Shown here piece by piece: positions 36,811 through 46,243 of a DNA stretch of 59,838 nt. Location of the stretch: contig NZ_FNIZ01000025.1 of assembly GCF_900104185.1 (NCBI RefSeq), forward strand, positions 1 through 59,838. Direction: 5' to 3'. Made by a program: the position numbers and the translations under genes. The stretch is from Halobacillus aidingensis. Lineage in GTDB: Bacteria; Bacillota; Bacilli; Bacillales; Halobacillaceae. How positions within the stretch are numbered: the first letter of the stretch is position 1; every line of letters starts with the position of its first letter. The notes under the pieces are model-generated. The model was not told where the DNA came from. It did no database searches and saw only the letters and a list, made by a program, of their open reading frames with translations.

Positions 36811-36852
36811 ACAAAAAAGGCTGCTAGCGTTTTTACGTTGCAAGCAACCTTT
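36811..36852 (-). terminator. Catalase gene terminator
   Basis: GGTTGCTTGCAACG and CGCTAGCAGCC form an imperfect stem followed by a T-run on the minus strand, 15 bases after the catalase stop. Confidence 0.8.
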
Positions 36853-36866
36853 ATCCAGTTTATAAC

Positions 36867-38516
36867 TCAATACGGATCTGCCTCATGACTTTTCTTCACA
36901 GCATCTTCTGCTGCTTCATTTTGCGCCATCGAACCTTGGCCATATTTTGATCTACCTGCATCACGGCCAGGAACTTCCCGTTCTCCCGCCGTATTCTTCA
37001 TTTCCTTCATTTTCAATTCGAGTCCTTCCTTCACCCGGCTCCCATATTCTTCATCTGCTTGTGTGAAGTGTTCGATCATCGCATCTTGAATACGTTTGTC
37101 ACAAACAGCAAGTGCATTGGAAAGGTTTTTGATTAATTCGTCCCGTTCCCAATCCTCAAAACTGCGATACGTATGACCGGCCTGCCCATAGTTGTTCGGA
37201 CGATCGATCGGTTCACTCATGGCAGCCGCATTGTACGTTGGCTCATGAGGAGGGGTTTTCTCACCGTCCGCCTCCTGGAAGCCGCCTTTCATGGACGGTT
37301 CGTAGTTGATATGCGGATTTCCCCCTGATTCTCTCGGATCGCGCGTATCCATTTGCCCGCGCTGTTGATTTGTTCGGACACCTGTTTTTGGAGCGTTTAC
37401 AGGCAATTTTAAATAGTTCGCACCTACACGGTAACGCTGGGTATCAGAATAGGAGAACGTCCGTCCCTGCAGCATTTTGTCATCAGAAAAGTCCATACCG
37501 TCGACAAGAACCCCTGTCCCGAAAGCCGCTTGCTCAATTTCCGCATGGAAGTCCTCTGGATTACGATCAAGGACCATCCGCCCGACCGGATGCCAAGGAA
37601 ACTGATCCTCCGGCCAAAGTTTCGTATCGTCAAGTGGATCAAAATCCAGGTGCGGGTGATAATCATCTTCCATGATCTGAACAAACAGTTCCCATTCCGG
37701 ATACTCTCCACGCTCGATCGCTTCATAGAGATCCTGGGTGGCATGGCTTACATTTTTAGACTGGACCATGTCCGCTTCTTCCTGTGTTAAATTACGAATG
37801 CCCTGCTTCGGCTCCCAGTGATATTTCACCAGGACTGCTTCGCCTTTGTCATTCACCCATTTATACGTATTCACTCCAGATCCCTGCATATGGCGGTAGG
37901 TTGCCGGGATTCCCCAAGGCGAGAACAAAAACGTAATCATATGAGTCGCTTCCGGGGTGCGGGAAACGAAATCGAACATCCGCTCCGGGTTTTTCACATT
38001 GGAAGCAGGATCTGCCTTAAACGCATGGATCATATCAGGAAACTTCATCGCATCACGGATAAAGAAGATTTTTAGGTTGTTTCCAACTAAATCCCAGTTA
38101 CCGTCTTCAGTGTACATTTTGACCGCAAAGCCTCGGGGGTCCCGATCGGTTTCCGGTGCGTCTTTCGCTCCTGCCACTGTAGAAAAACGAACCATTAAAG
38201 GTGTTTTCTTTCCTGTACCAGAAAAAACTTTCGCACGCGTGTACTTCTCCACAGGCTCGTTCCCTACTTTGCCATATGTTTCAAAATACCCGAACGCTCC
38301 CGCCCCTCTGGCATGGACGACCCTTTCCGGCACTTCTTCCCGGTCGAAATGAGAGATCTTTTCAATGAAATGATAATTCTCCAGTGTAGCTGGTCCACGA
38401 TTCCCAATCGTCCGAATATTTTGGTTATCCGTCACCGGACGCCCTTGCCTTGTTGTCAACGTCTTCCGTTCCATCTTCTGACCATTCTTATCCTTCTTAT
38501 AGTTGTCTTTCTCCAT
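36867..38516 (-). CDS. katA: Heme catalase
   Basis: A 549-residue monofunctional catalase. The active-site His is in [16 protein letters not shown], the distal Asn in [16 protein letters not shown], and the proximal heme Tyr in [15 protein letters not shown], with a C-terminal tail rich in Glu/Lys. It is slightly longer than B. subtilis KatA because of the polar N- and C-terminal extensions. It destroys H2O2 in the cytoplasm. The upstream TTATACTTGTATTGTAA (near 38572) is weakly PerR-box-like but not convincing. Base composition is richer in GC than the cassette stretches beside it. Confidence 0.96.
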   Translation of the reverse strand: MEKDNYKKDKNGQKMERKTLTTRQGRPVTDNQNIRTIGNRGPATLENYHFIEKISHFDREEVPERVVHARGAGAFGYFETYGKVGNEPVEKYTRAKVFSGTGKKTPLMVRFSTVAGAKDAPETDRDPRGFAVKMYTEDGNWDLVGNNLKIFFIRDAMKFPDMIHAFKADPASNVKNPERMFDFVSRTPEATHMITFLFSPWGIPATYRHMQGSGVNTYKWVNDKGEAVLVKYHWEPKQGIRNLTQEEADMVQSKNVSHATQDLYEAIERGEYPEWELFVQIMEDDYHPHLDFDPLDDTKLWPEDQFPWHPVGRMVLDRNPEDFHAEIEQAAFGTGVLVDGMDFSDDKMLQGRTFSYSDTQRYRVGANYLKLPVNAPKTGVRTNQQRGQMDTRDPRESGGNPHINYEPSMKGGFQEADGEKTPPHEPTYNAAAMSEPIDRPNNYGQAGHTYRSFEDWERDELIKNLSNALAVCDKRIQDAMIEHFTQADEEYGSRVKEGLELKMKEMKNTAGEREVPGRDAGRSKYGQGSMAQNEAAEDAVKKSHEADPY

Positions 38517-38806
38517 TATAAAAAAACCTCCTCACAAAGTCAGCTTTAGCTTCCCTGTTATTGGAAACTTTATACTTGTATTGTAACTTCTTGTTTTATT
38601 TCTAGACTGTCTGTATTATTTTTTTAACTCTGTTAAGATTTAGTGTTGATATTACCAACAAAATTACAATTTTATGTAAGTTTCTCTTTTCTATATTGGG
38701 CTTATTCAACGAAGGCCGCCACGTATATTAGCTAGTGTTATATTAGTACCGGGTGCGGATCATCAGCAGTTCTAAGAAAAATTGGCATTAATGATAGGTT
38801 TTTTGT

Positions 38807-38879
38807 TTGAAACTTTAACTTTTTTAATTCTTCTCCTCCACCGGTTTCAAATTAACACTGCTGGGACTTGATCAATTTC
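38807..38879 (-). pseudogene. Fragment of a lipoprotein gene related to 24286-24630
   Basis: On the minus strand two frames give EIDQVPAVLI then ETGGGEELKKLKFQT, matching IKKAPAVFIFETGGGEFKKL of the 24286 lipoprotein with a one- or two-base loss between. Only this C-terminal piece remains. The rest of 38520-39170 shows no gene. Confidence 0.6.
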
Positions 38880-39174
38880 CACAAAAAGAGGCTTATCTCT
38901 TCACTGGATTACCCCCATAGGAGTGGATGGATATTTTTCCAGCGCTCTGATTTAAAAACATTTATGTACAAATCTACAGATTTTTCATTCTGGTAATTCC
39001 CTGAGCATTCTATATTTTATTGTGTAATTTTCATTTCGCAAATGTAAAAAAAATTGAGTCTGATCGCCCACGAGTAATTGGTTAATTTTGCTATAAAATG
39101 TCCTGTTTCTTTACTATTCAGACTTTAAACACTCTATTTTCCTAGTCATTTCCACCCCGCTTCTCTATTCCTCA

Positions 39175-39216
39175 TTTACATGGATTTACAACAAATCAAA
39201 AAAGTCTCTCTATAAT
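39175..39216 (+). promoter_or_regulatory. Pho-box-like promoter of phoD
   Basis: TTTACA at 39175-39180 is repeated at 39185-39190, exactly one helical turn apart and matching the PhoP half-site TT(A/T/C)ACA. A TATAAT -10 box follows at 39211-39216. The layout fits activation by PhoPR under phosphate starvation. Confidence 0.7.
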
Positions 39217-39261
39217 GTGGGATGTTCCATTTGATAAAGATTCAGAAAGGAGCATCCTTCA

Positions 39262-41016
39262 ATGGCAAAAGACAAATCGGTGCAAGATTGGATTCAGAAA
39301 CTCGATGAAGAAACCTTACATAAAGGTGTCGACCGGAGAGGGTTTCTACAAGGTGCAGGAAAGATCGCCGGCCTTTCATTAGGTTTGGTCATTGCTCAAT
39401 CGATGGACGGACTGGCCGTTCATGCGGATGATGTCGAATTTCCGGAGTATCCGTTTTTACTTGGGGTCGCCTCCGGAGATCCGCTTTCAGACAGTGTGGT
39501 TCTCTGGACCCGGCTGGCAACAGACCCACTGAATGGTGGTGGTATGCCGGACCGTAAGATTGCTGTCAAATGGGAAATAGCCAAAGATCAACACTTCCGC
39601 CATATCGTCCAGCGAGGGACGGAAAAGGCAAGCCCGTCCCTCGCCCATTCGGTTCATGCAGAAGTTTGGAATCTCGAAGCAGATACCGAGTATTACTATC
39701 GCTTCAAAGTCGGAAAAGATTTCAGCCCAATCGGGAAAACAAAAACGCTTCCTCATCCGAATGCTGAAGTTTCCAATTTAGCTTTTGCTTTTGCCTCTTG
39801 TCAGCAGTATGAGCATGGATACTATACAGCTTACAAGCATATGGCCAAAGAAGATCTTGACCTTGTGTTTCACCTAGGGGATTACATTTATGAATACGGT
39901 CCAGATGAGTACATCGCGAGTACAGGTAATGTACGGACGCACAAAGGACCAGAAATCCGTACGCTGGAAGACTATCGCAATCGACATGCCCAATACCGCT
40001 CAGATCATGATTTGCAAGCGGCCCATGCTGCATTTCCCTGGGTTGTTACATGGGATGACCATGAAGTAGAGAATAATTATGCAGATCGGATCCCTGAAAA
40101 AGGACAATCCATCGAGGAGTTTGTCAAACGCCGAGTTGCCGCTTACCAAGCCTATTATGAACATATGCCTTTAAGACAATCGTCCATGCCTCACGGAGAA
40201 GACATGCAGTTGTACCGTCAGTTTTCCTATGGAAATTTAGCGAATTTTTTGGTTTTGGATACTCGTCAATATCGTTCGGACCAAGCGAATGGAGATAAGA
40301 GCTCGCCGCAAACGGAAGAATCTCTAAACCCAGAACGTACTCTATTGGGTGACGAACAAGAAAACTGGGTGTACGACCATCTCGAACGTTCGAACTCATC
40401 ATGGAATGTGCTCGCCCAGCAAATTTTCTTCGCCAAAAGAAATTATGGACCTGGTCCGGACCAGCCTTTGTACAGCATGGACGGCTGGGATGGATACACA
40501 CCTGCAAGAGAACGAATCATTGATTTTGCCCGTAAGAAAAACAAGAATAACCTGATCGTATTGACAGGGGATGTGCATGCCAACTGGGCATCCAACCTCC
40601 TCGCAGACTTTGATGAACGGACTTCTCAAGTACTAGGAGCTGAGTTCGTTGGGACGTCGATCACTTCAGGTGGAAACGGATCGGACAAACGGGCCGACAC
40701 CGACCGCATCCTTGCCCAGAATGAACATATTAAATTTTTCAATGATTACAGAGGATACGTCCGATGTCATGTCACTCCCAAACAGTGGAAGACCGATTAT
40801 CGGGTGGTCCCTTATGTGAGTCAACCGGGGGCTGATATTTCCACACGAGCGTCTCTTGTCTATGAAAAAGATGCAGGAGGCCTGAAAGAAGTAGCTGCAA
40901 CCGTTGTACCCCAAGGGAAACATAAATCTTCCGAGGTGGAAGAAGACCGCCATAAAGCTCACTCCCGAGCCCATGAGAAACAAGCCCAAAAAGGGAAAAA
41001 GAAACAACTGCACTAG
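39262..41016 (+). CDS. phoD: Tat-exported alkaline phosphatase/phosphodiesterase PhoD
   Basis: A 584-residue secreted enzyme. The twin-arginine signal is DRRGFLQGAGKIAG followed by a hydrophobic stretch. The PhoD metallophosphoesterase domain shows VASGDPLSDSVVLWTRL, FASCQQYEHGYYTA, HLGDYIYEYG, VTWDDHEVENNY and LTGDVHANW. It releases phosphate or attacks teichoic acids outside the cell. It is followed by tatC, phoX and tatA: substrate and translocon in one operon. Confidence 0.95.
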   Translation: MAKDKSVQDWIQKLDEETLHKGVDRRGFLQGAGKIAGLSLGLVIAQSMDGLAVHADDVEFPEYPFLLGVASGDPLSDSVVLWTRLATDPLNGGGMPDRKIAVKWEIAKDQHFRHIVQRGTEKASPSLAHSVHAEVWNLEADTEYYYRFKVGKDFSPIGKTKTLPHPNAEVSNLAFAFASCQQYEHGYYTAYKHMAKEDLDLVFHLGDYIYEYGPDEYIASTGNVRTHKGPEIRTLEDYRNRHAQYRSDHDLQAAHAAFPWVVTWDDHEVENNYADRIPEKGQSIEEFVKRRVAAYQAYYEHMPLRQSSMPHGEDMQLYRQFSYGNLANFLVLDTRQYRSDQANGDKSSPQTEESLNPERTLLGDEQENWVYDHLERSNSSWNVLAQQIFFAKRNYGPGPDQPLYSMDGWDGYTPARERIIDFARKKNKNNLIVLTGDVHANWASNLLADFDERTSQVLGAEFVGTSITSGGNGSDKRADTDRILAQNEHIKFFNDYRGYVRCHVTPKQWKTDYRVVPYVSQPGADISTRASLVYEKDAGGLKEVAATVVPQGKHKSSEVEEDRHKAHSRAHEKQAQKGKKKQLH

Positions 41017-41043
41017 CATGGTTCGTCAAAGGAGGCTGATGAA

Positions 41044-41778
41044 ATGGAAGATCGCCATGTGGAGATCATCGGTCATTTGGATGAATTGCGAGGACGAGCC
41101 ATTAAGACGGCCCTCGCCTTTATCAGCTTTCTAATCGCGGGACTCGTGTTTGTCAAACCTATTTACGAGTGGCTGATCAAAGATTTAGAGATGAAGCTTG
41201 CGATTCTTGGGCCAAGTGATATTCTATGGGTCTATTTGATGATTGCTGCGGTTTTCTCTTTAGCAGCGACCATCCCCGTCGCCGCCTATCAAATCTGGCG
41301 CTTCGTGTCACCAGGCTTGAGTCAAAAAGAAAGAACAGTAACGCTGCGTTTCATCCCAGCCTTGTTCTTTTTGTTCATTTTCGGAATTGCATTCGGATAT
41401 TTTTTGCTGTTCCCAATTGTCCTTAATTTTTTGACTGCCCTGTCTGAAGGTCAATTCCAAACGATGTTCACAGCGGAAAAATACTTCCGCTTCCTATTAA
41501 ATATGACCGTTCCTTTCGGTCTCTTGTTTGAGATGCCATTGATTATTGTGTTCTTGACTGTACTCGGAATCTTGAATCCAACCAATCTGAAAAAATCAAG
41601 GAAGATCTCTTATTTTCTTTTGATTGTAATTTCAGTATTGATCACACCACCAGATTTCCTTTCCGACGTACTAGTCATTGTCCCATTACTCGTTTTATAT
41701 GAAATCAGTGTCACATGTTCCGTATTGGCGTATAAAAGGCGTCAGACAACGCCGGACACTGATTCAAGTGTTGCGTAA
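41044..41778 (+). CDS. tatC: Sec-independent translocase TatC
   Basis: A 244-residue TatC with six membrane segments, the conserved cytoplasmic N-terminal start EIIGHLDELRGRAIKT, and the FVSPGLSQKERT loop. It recognises twin-arginine signals. It sits between the two Tat substrates phoD and phoX, suggesting a dedicated TatA-TatC pair like B. subtilis TatAd-TatCd. Confidence 0.96.
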   Translation: MEDRHVEIIGHLDELRGRAIKTALAFISFLIAGLVFVKPIYEWLIKDLEMKLAILGPSDILWVYLMIAAVFSLAATIPVAAYQIWRFVSPGLSQKERTVTLRFIPALFFLFIFGIAFGYFLLFPIVLNFLTALSEGQFQTMFTAEKYFRFLLNMTVPFGLLFEMPLIIVFLTVLGILNPTNLKKSRKISYFLLIVISVLITPPDFLSDVLVIVPLLVLYEISVTCSVLAYKRRQTTPDTDSSVA

Positions 41779-41814
41779 ACATCATTTTCATTACACCTTA
41801 AGGAGGTTGAAAGA

Positions 41815-43248
41815 ATGAATAAAAACCAGATGAACCGAAGAGCTTTTCTTAAAGCAAGCGGGATCAGCACGGCAGCCCTTGCTCTTGGCACTACTGGGTT
41901 AATGTCGTTTAGCGAAAGCAAAGTTTTTGCCGGCACCACTAAAAACAACCAGGCAACTGGAGGCTATGGTCCCCTTATCAAAGATCCAGGTGGAGTAATG
42001 GACCTTCCCCGAGGATTCCAATACCGCATCATTTCAGAAGAAGGCGGGAAACTTTCTGATGGTCGACCGATTCCTGAGAAGTTCGATGGCATGGCTGCCT
42101 TTTCAGGTCCCAACCATTCGACAGTTTTAGTAAGAAACCATGAACTGAGCGGAAACAGCAAATATCCAGTCATCGGAAAAAACCCTTATCGAAAGGAAGA
42201 AACGGGTGGAACGACGTCGTTGGTCATCGGTCCTAATCGTAAAGTTACCAAGGAATATGTCTCTTCATCCGGGACCATCCGAAACTGCGCAGGTGGCGCA
42301 ACACCTTGGGGCACATGGCTCACTTGTGAAGAAACACTGGAAGAAGGACACGGCTACGTTTTTGAAGTCGATCCGAAAAATCCCGAGAACAAAATTTCCA
42401 AGACTCCGATCCGGGATATGGGCGCCTTTTCACATGAAGCGACAGCGATCGATCCGGCGACAGGCATCGTTTACCTGACAGAAGATGCCGGTCCGAGCTA
42501 CCTGTACCGTTTCCTTCCGAACGACCGCAGTCAAAAAATCGGTGCCTTGCAAAAAGGAGGTACACTGCAAGCAGCTGCCGTCGAAGAGTTGAGTACAGAT
42601 GAAATGAGTGAATTCCATACCGGCCAAAAGTTCGGTATCGTTTGGAAAAATGTCGATCCTGAAAAGCCGACATTGGATGCCGGTAACAAAGGATGTATCG
42701 CATTCAGTCGTTTGGAAGGGGCTTATTTCGAAGGCGGCGTTTTCTGGTTTGATGATACATCTGCGGGAGACAAAAACCTTGGCCGAGTCTATCGCTATAT
42801 TCCGGCGTCAAATACACTTGAACTATTCTATGAATCTACCTCTCAAAACGATTTAGAAATGCCGGATAACATTTGCATTACTCCTTGGGGAGACTTATGG
42901 ATTGCGGAAGATGGCGGCGGTGTCGACCGGGTGATCGGCATGACCCCTGAAGGAGAAACTTATGTGTTTGCTGAAAACAAAGTGAACAGCTCAGAACTTG
43001 CAGGACCTACGTTTTCCACTGACGGAAAAACGTTCTTCATCAACATCCAGTCTCCAGGTATGACATTTGCGATTTGGGGACCATTCGCAAGAAAGAATGC
43101 CGCACGCAGGAGACTGATGGGACATGCCGCTCCTCCTGCTCCTTATGCACCGAAAGTCACCGACAAACTATCAGCTTTTGCGGAGGTTCAAGGGATGTCG
43201 GATTTAGAAGCAGCTGCATTCCAACGCCACGGCATGCCAATCTTATAA
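41815..43248 (+). CDS. phoX: PhoX-like Tat-exported phosphatase (DUF839)
   Basis: A 477-residue protein with a twin-arginine signal (NRRAFLKASGISTAALALG). It is a beta-propeller PhoX/DUF839 domain with VLVRNHELSG, GGATPWGTWLTCEE, GAFSHEATAIDP and DNICITPWGDLWIAEDGG. PhoX is a Ca/Fe-dependent alkaline phosphatase. It has an AAGGAGG ribosome binding site and lies between tatC and tatA. Relatives are sometimes annotated only as DUF839. Confidence 0.9.
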   Translation: MNKNQMNRRAFLKASGISTAALALGTTGLMSFSESKVFAGTTKNNQATGGYGPLIKDPGGVMDLPRGFQYRIISEEGGKLSDGRPIPEKFDGMAAFSGPNHSTVLVRNHELSGNSKYPVIGKNPYRKEETGGTTSLVIGPNRKVTKEYVSSSGTIRNCAGGATPWGTWLTCEETLEEGHGYVFEVDPKNPENKISKTPIRDMGAFSHEATAIDPATGIVYLTEDAGPSYLYRFLPNDRSQKIGALQKGGTLQAAAVEELSTDEMSEFHTGQKFGIVWKNVDPEKPTLDAGNKGCIAFSRLEGAYFEGGVFWFDDTSAGDKNLGRVYRYIPASNTLELFYESTSQNDLEMPDNICITPWGDLWIAEDGGGVDRVIGMTPEGETYVFAENKVNSSELAGPTFSTDGKTFFINIQSPGMTFAIWGPFARKNAARRRLMGHAAPPAPYAPKVTDKLSAFAEVQGMSDLEAAAFQRHGMPIL

Positions 43249-43271
43249 AATGAGAAAGAAGAGGTGAAGAT

Positions 43272-43505
43272 ATGTTATCGAATATAGGAATTCCAGGCTT
43301 GATCCTCGTACTGGTCATTGCATTGATCATATTCGGACCATCCAAACTACCGGAAATCGGCCGCGCGTTTGGAAGCACATTAAAAGAATTCAAGAATGCA
43401 ACCAGTGATTTGATGCATAGCAACGATCAGGAAAAGAGTCAGTCTTCAGAGGAAGATCAAAAGTTGAAATCTGAGGGTGAAGAAAAGCAGAATACAGGTA
43501 GTTGA
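43272..43505 (+). CDS. tatA: Twin-arginine translocase TatA
   Basis: A 77-residue TatA: one N-terminal membrane helix, hinge [14 protein letters not shown], amphipathic helix [11 protein letters not shown] and an acidic tail. It forms the pore for the two Tat substrates encoded upstream. It is the last gene of the operon. Confidence 0.95.
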   Translation: MLSNIGIPGLILVLVIALIIFGPSKLPEIGRAFGSTLKEFKNATSDLMHSNDQEKSQSSEEDQKLKSEGEEKQNTGS

Positions 43506-43514
43506 TATGCGCTC

Positions 43515-43552
43515 AAAAAACGTCCAGGGTCTCCTCTGGTCGTTTTTTTAAA
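43515..43552 (+). terminator. Terminator of the phoD-tatC-phoX-tatA operon
   Basis: AAAAAACGTCCAG and CTGGTCGTTTTTT pair around a GGTCTCCT loop. Confidence 0.9.
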
Positions 43553-43692
43553 GTTCTCTTAAATATGGAACACGTAAAATTAGGGATATTCTCTATGGAA
43601 AAGGTTTCGTTTGGTTTTCATTGTCCATAAGAGAAGAATTAGCACCTCTCTCTTATATTCTTCATACGATATTAGTCAAAAATAGTTTCAAA

Positions 43693-43760
43693 TGTCTGTT
43701 ATCTCGAAACAGTGTCTTTAACTATTCTGCTCATTAGCAAAAAAGCGATTGCTTTTAATA
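43693..43760. repeat. Cassette repeat, one arm plus centre
   Basis: GTTATCTCGAAACAGTGTCT then TTAACTATTCTGCTCATTAG and AAGCGATTGC follow the long-form left half. It starts the second repeat-bearing stretch right after the phosphatase operon. Confidence 0.55.
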
Positions 43761-43829
43761 TATTGTTTTTGTCTTTGTACGAACGACAAATAGGATTGAT
43801 GATTAGTGTTTTTAAGAAAAAGGTGTATG

Positions 43830-44028
43830 ATAGCGTGAATGGAATACCCATTTTTTCTTGATTAACTTTAATGGTATAACCTTCAATAACTCTGCTATCT
43901 TCTAATTTTGTCACTCTTGCGGAGGTAGCTGGTCCAGTCAAATGGACTATCTAGCCTAATACCTTCATTGTGATCCAACTGTTCTTGGATAGTTCGTCCA
44001 AAATATGTATATCCGTTTTATCTAACAT
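43830..44028 (-). pseudogene. Lrp/AsnC family regulator, frameshifted and truncated
   Basis: From ATG 44028 (AAAGGAG ribosome binding site) the frame gives LDKTDIHILDELSKNSWITM. A shift near 43950 leads to TGPATSARVTKLEDSRVIEG and YTIKVNQEKMG, the AsnC-type HTH and start of the effector domain. The C-terminal 80-90 residues are missing and unrelated sequence follows. Confidence 0.8.
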
Positions 44029-44079
44029 TAATTGAGCTCCTTTCATAAATAAAGTCAAGCACCCAAAAGACTTGATTTA

Positions 44080-44176
44080 ATCTTTTACGATTATAAATGG
44101 ACATTAGAGTTCATGAAACACAAAAACCCCGAATAAGGGCACTTTTTTTAGTATCCATTATTCGGGATATAGTTCA
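44080..44176 (-). mobile_element. Solo left end of an IS3-family element
   Basis: The minus strand from 44176 reads TGAACTATATCCCGAATAAT and goes on to GTGCCCTTATTCGGGGTTTT and TCCATTTATAATC. This closely matches 58351-58445, the left end of the complete IS, without any transposase. It is a relic of an earlier copy or a related element. Confidence 0.85.
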
Positions 44177-44224
44177 AATACGTTCTGTGCAGCTTTTTTT
44201 GCGACTAACTTTTAACAAAAAGAG

Positions 44225-44530
44225 TTACTTTTTATTTCTCTGAGATTGTTGATTTTGTCGTTTGACCTCTTCAACGTCAGTCTTTGTTTCCATTCCGAAT
44301 GTCGTCTGTTGCCCAGAATTATTTTGGCTCTGTAGGTTTTGAGCGCCTTGAGCCATATTTTCCAACTCTTGAGCAGCTTGCGCTTCCATTTGGGCCATGT
44401 TTTGAGCCTTTTGGCTATTCTGCTGTTGTTGGAGCTGGGCCGCATTTTGCTGTTCTTGTTGTGCAAGTTTCTTGCTTTCTTGTTGAATTTTATTGAGTTG
44501 CTGGTTCATGTTTCCATCGTTGTTATTCAT
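44225..44530 (-). CDS. Gln-rich gamma-SASP-like spore protein
   Basis: A 101-residue, Gln/Asn-rich protein without Cys or Trp. Its tail, TFGMETKTDVEEVKRQNQQS, is close to the repeat of gamma-type small acid-soluble spore proteins (SspE: FGTEF-ET-xx-V-KQNxxA). It probably serves as an amino acid store in spores. It carries only one such unit, the rest being low-complexity Q/M/A. ATG 44530 follows GGGGGA; the open frame to 44566 is not needed. The family call is moderate. Confidence 0.6.
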   Translation of the reverse strand: MNNNDGNMNQQLNKIQQESKKLAQQEQQNAAQLQQQQNSQKAQNMAQMEAQAAQELENMAQGAQNLQSQNNSGQQTTFGMETKTDVEEVKRQNQQSQRNKK

Positions 44531-44596
44531 AAGAATCGAATCCCCCTTCTCTATTTTTACCATCACAGCATAATTAAACTCATGCCAGTTGTATTG

Positions 44597-45296
44597 TGTG
44601 CTAATTGCAATTTTATATACCTGATAAAATTGATGAATTCCTTTCGGATGTTTTTCCTACTGCCTATTGGAGCGTAGAAAATGCAGGTGTCAAACTAGGA
44701 GATACGGTGATCGTCCTTGGCTGCGTCCCGGTTGGTTTGATGGCCCAAAAGTTCGCTTGGCAGAAAGGAGCCGAACGAGTCATCGCTGTCGACCATCTTT
44801 CCTACTGCCTCAACCATTCCAAGATCAAGAACCGAACAAAAGTTTTCAATTTTACGAAGCATAAGGATATGGGAGTAGTGTTGAAAGAAACGACTAAAGG
44901 CGGGCAGATGTCGTAATAGATTGTGTAGGCATGGTTGGAAAGAAACTCCTTTGGAATTCATGGAACAAAAACTTAAACTGTAGGGGGGACACTCGGCCCG
45001 ATTCAAATCGTCTCGAAAGCAGTGCGCAAATGTGGAACCGTACAGCTTACAGGAGTTTACGGAGGAAATTACAACTTGTTCCCTCTCGGAGCTTTTTTCT
45101 CGAGAAACGTCCCAATAAAAATGGGACAATCCCATGCAGGACATATATGGAGCCACTGTACGATCAAATTGTGCGAAATGAAATCAATCCTAAAAGCATT
45201 CTTACCCACGAAATGCCTTTAGAAAAAGCCGCGAAAGGCTATAAGAAATTTAATAATCGAGAAGATGACTGCATTAAAGTCATTTTAAAACCTTGA
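44597..45296 (+). pseudogene. Zinc-dependent alcohol dehydrogenase, multiply frameshifted
   Basis: Pieces in different frames line up with an FDH-like Zn alcohol dehydrogenase: DVFPTAYWSVENAGVKLGDT with VIVLGCVPVGLMAQKFAW and RVIAVDHLSYCLNHSKI; then, in another frame, CGTVQLTGVYGGNYNLFPLG; then AAKGYKKFNNREDDCIKVIL at the end. The first 150 or so residues with the zinc ligands are missing. At least three frame changes make it nonfunctional. Confidence 0.85.
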
Positions 45297-45422
45297 TCTT
45301 ATAAGGTGTAAACGAAGCCATACCATGCAAAAACCAGTAATTTAAAGAGTGGAGGATTACTTGATAAAAGAGGAATATTTTCAATACAATGGAACACCTT
45401 ATATATTGAGGAGGTGCCATAA

Positions 45423-45854
45423 ATGACACATTTAAAACTACTGGGTCTGAAGTTTATCTTCACTTTAGGCATACTGTTTATCATTTTAGGTTTAGGATTT
45501 GACGTCTCTTTCGGAAACGTCTTTCTTATTTCCCTTGTTGTAAGTGCTCTTGGTTATTTAGGTGACGTGACCATTCTAAAGAAATCCAACAATACTATGG
45601 CCACAGCCGGGGATTTTGTGCTTAGCTTCGCCGTCATATACTTTATGACCGATGCACTGACGGTCGGTGACGATGTATTTGAAGCCACACTGATCTCAGC
45701 TGTTTCCTTAGCGATTTTCGAATACTTCTTCCATCAATCGGTGGCAAGAAGTCTCGATCAGGAAAAAAAAGAAAACCACGAAGTACGTTCAACTGGTCAA
45801 CTGGAAACAGAGGCTTCGGATGAACTTTTTCCGTATGAACAAGAAGATAAATAA
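45423..45854 (+). CDS. DUF2512/YndM-like membrane protein
   Basis: A 143-residue protein with four membrane segments (KFIFTLGILFIILGLGF, VFLISLVVSALGYLGDV, GDFVLSFAVIYFMTDAL, FEATLISAVSLAIFEYFF) and an acidic, hydrophilic tail. It matches the YndM/DUF2512 pattern of Bacillaceae. Function unknown. It has a strong GGAGG ribosome binding site and a terminator behind it. Confidence 0.82.
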   Translation: MTHLKLLGLKFIFTLGILFIILGLGFDVSFGNVFLISLVVSALGYLGDVTILKKSNNTMATAGDFVLSFAVIYFMTDALTVGDDVFEATLISAVSLAIFEYFFHQSVARSLDQEKKENHEVRSTGQLETEASDELFPYEQEDK

Positions 45855-45864
45855 ACGTACGTCC

Positions 45865-45902
45865 AAGGGAAAACATGCTAAGTGTTTCCCCTTGGTTTTT
45901 CT
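45865..45902 (+). terminator. Terminator after the DUF2512 gene
   Basis: CCAAGGGAAAAC and GTTTCCCCTTGG pair and are followed by TTTTT. To its right, to about 46041, an open frame ending NVISTEDFLQQNK has no start and may be a gene remnant. Confidence 0.8.
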
Positions 45903-46051
45903 ACACAGATATTGCTCTTAACCGAACACTAAGAAAGAAGATCGTGCCAGCTGAACAGGTTCATTCTGCATTTGTCTGCGCACTTAACGGTATGTATGCC
46001 AATGTAATTTCGACCGAGGATTTCCTACAACAGAACAAATAATTAAATTGA

Positions 46052-46092
46052 GAGGGGAGTTTGTTAAAAAAAACAAATTCCCTTTTTTGCTG
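46052..46092 (+). terminator. Hairpin terminator
   Basis: GGGGAGTTTGTT and AACAAATTCCC pair around an A-run and are followed by six T. It lies after the remnant frame ending at 46041. Confidence 0.75.
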
Positions 46093-46104
46093 TTGTTTAT
46101 AAGG

Positions 46105-46215
46105 TATAGTTATTTAACTAACCTGCTCCGTCAGTTAAGTAAGTTAAACCACTGATATTACTTGTGCTTATGTATTAAAGGGCTAATGCTCTATTGAACA
46201 ATCGCCTCCTTTACT
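46105..46215 (-). repeat. Cassette repeat, long form without final arm
   Basis: AACCTGCTCCGTCAGTTAAG, then GGGCTAATGCTC and GAACAATCGCCTCC. It is very similar to 46950-47055. Confidence 0.6.
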
Positions 46216-46243
46216 TCAACAAGGAAAATCCCGTTTGTTTTAA

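Noticed and set aside
36679-36870. 63-codon frame downstream of catalase
   Set aside because: It starts inside the catalase 3' end and runs through the terminator hairpin.
38560-38700. PerR box upstream of catalase
   Set aside because: TTATACTTGTATTGTAA is only loosely similar to the consensus and has the wrong spacing.
45903-46041. Short open frame ending NVISTEDFLQQNK
   Set aside because: No start codon with a ribosome binding site and no recognised domain; at most a gene remnant.
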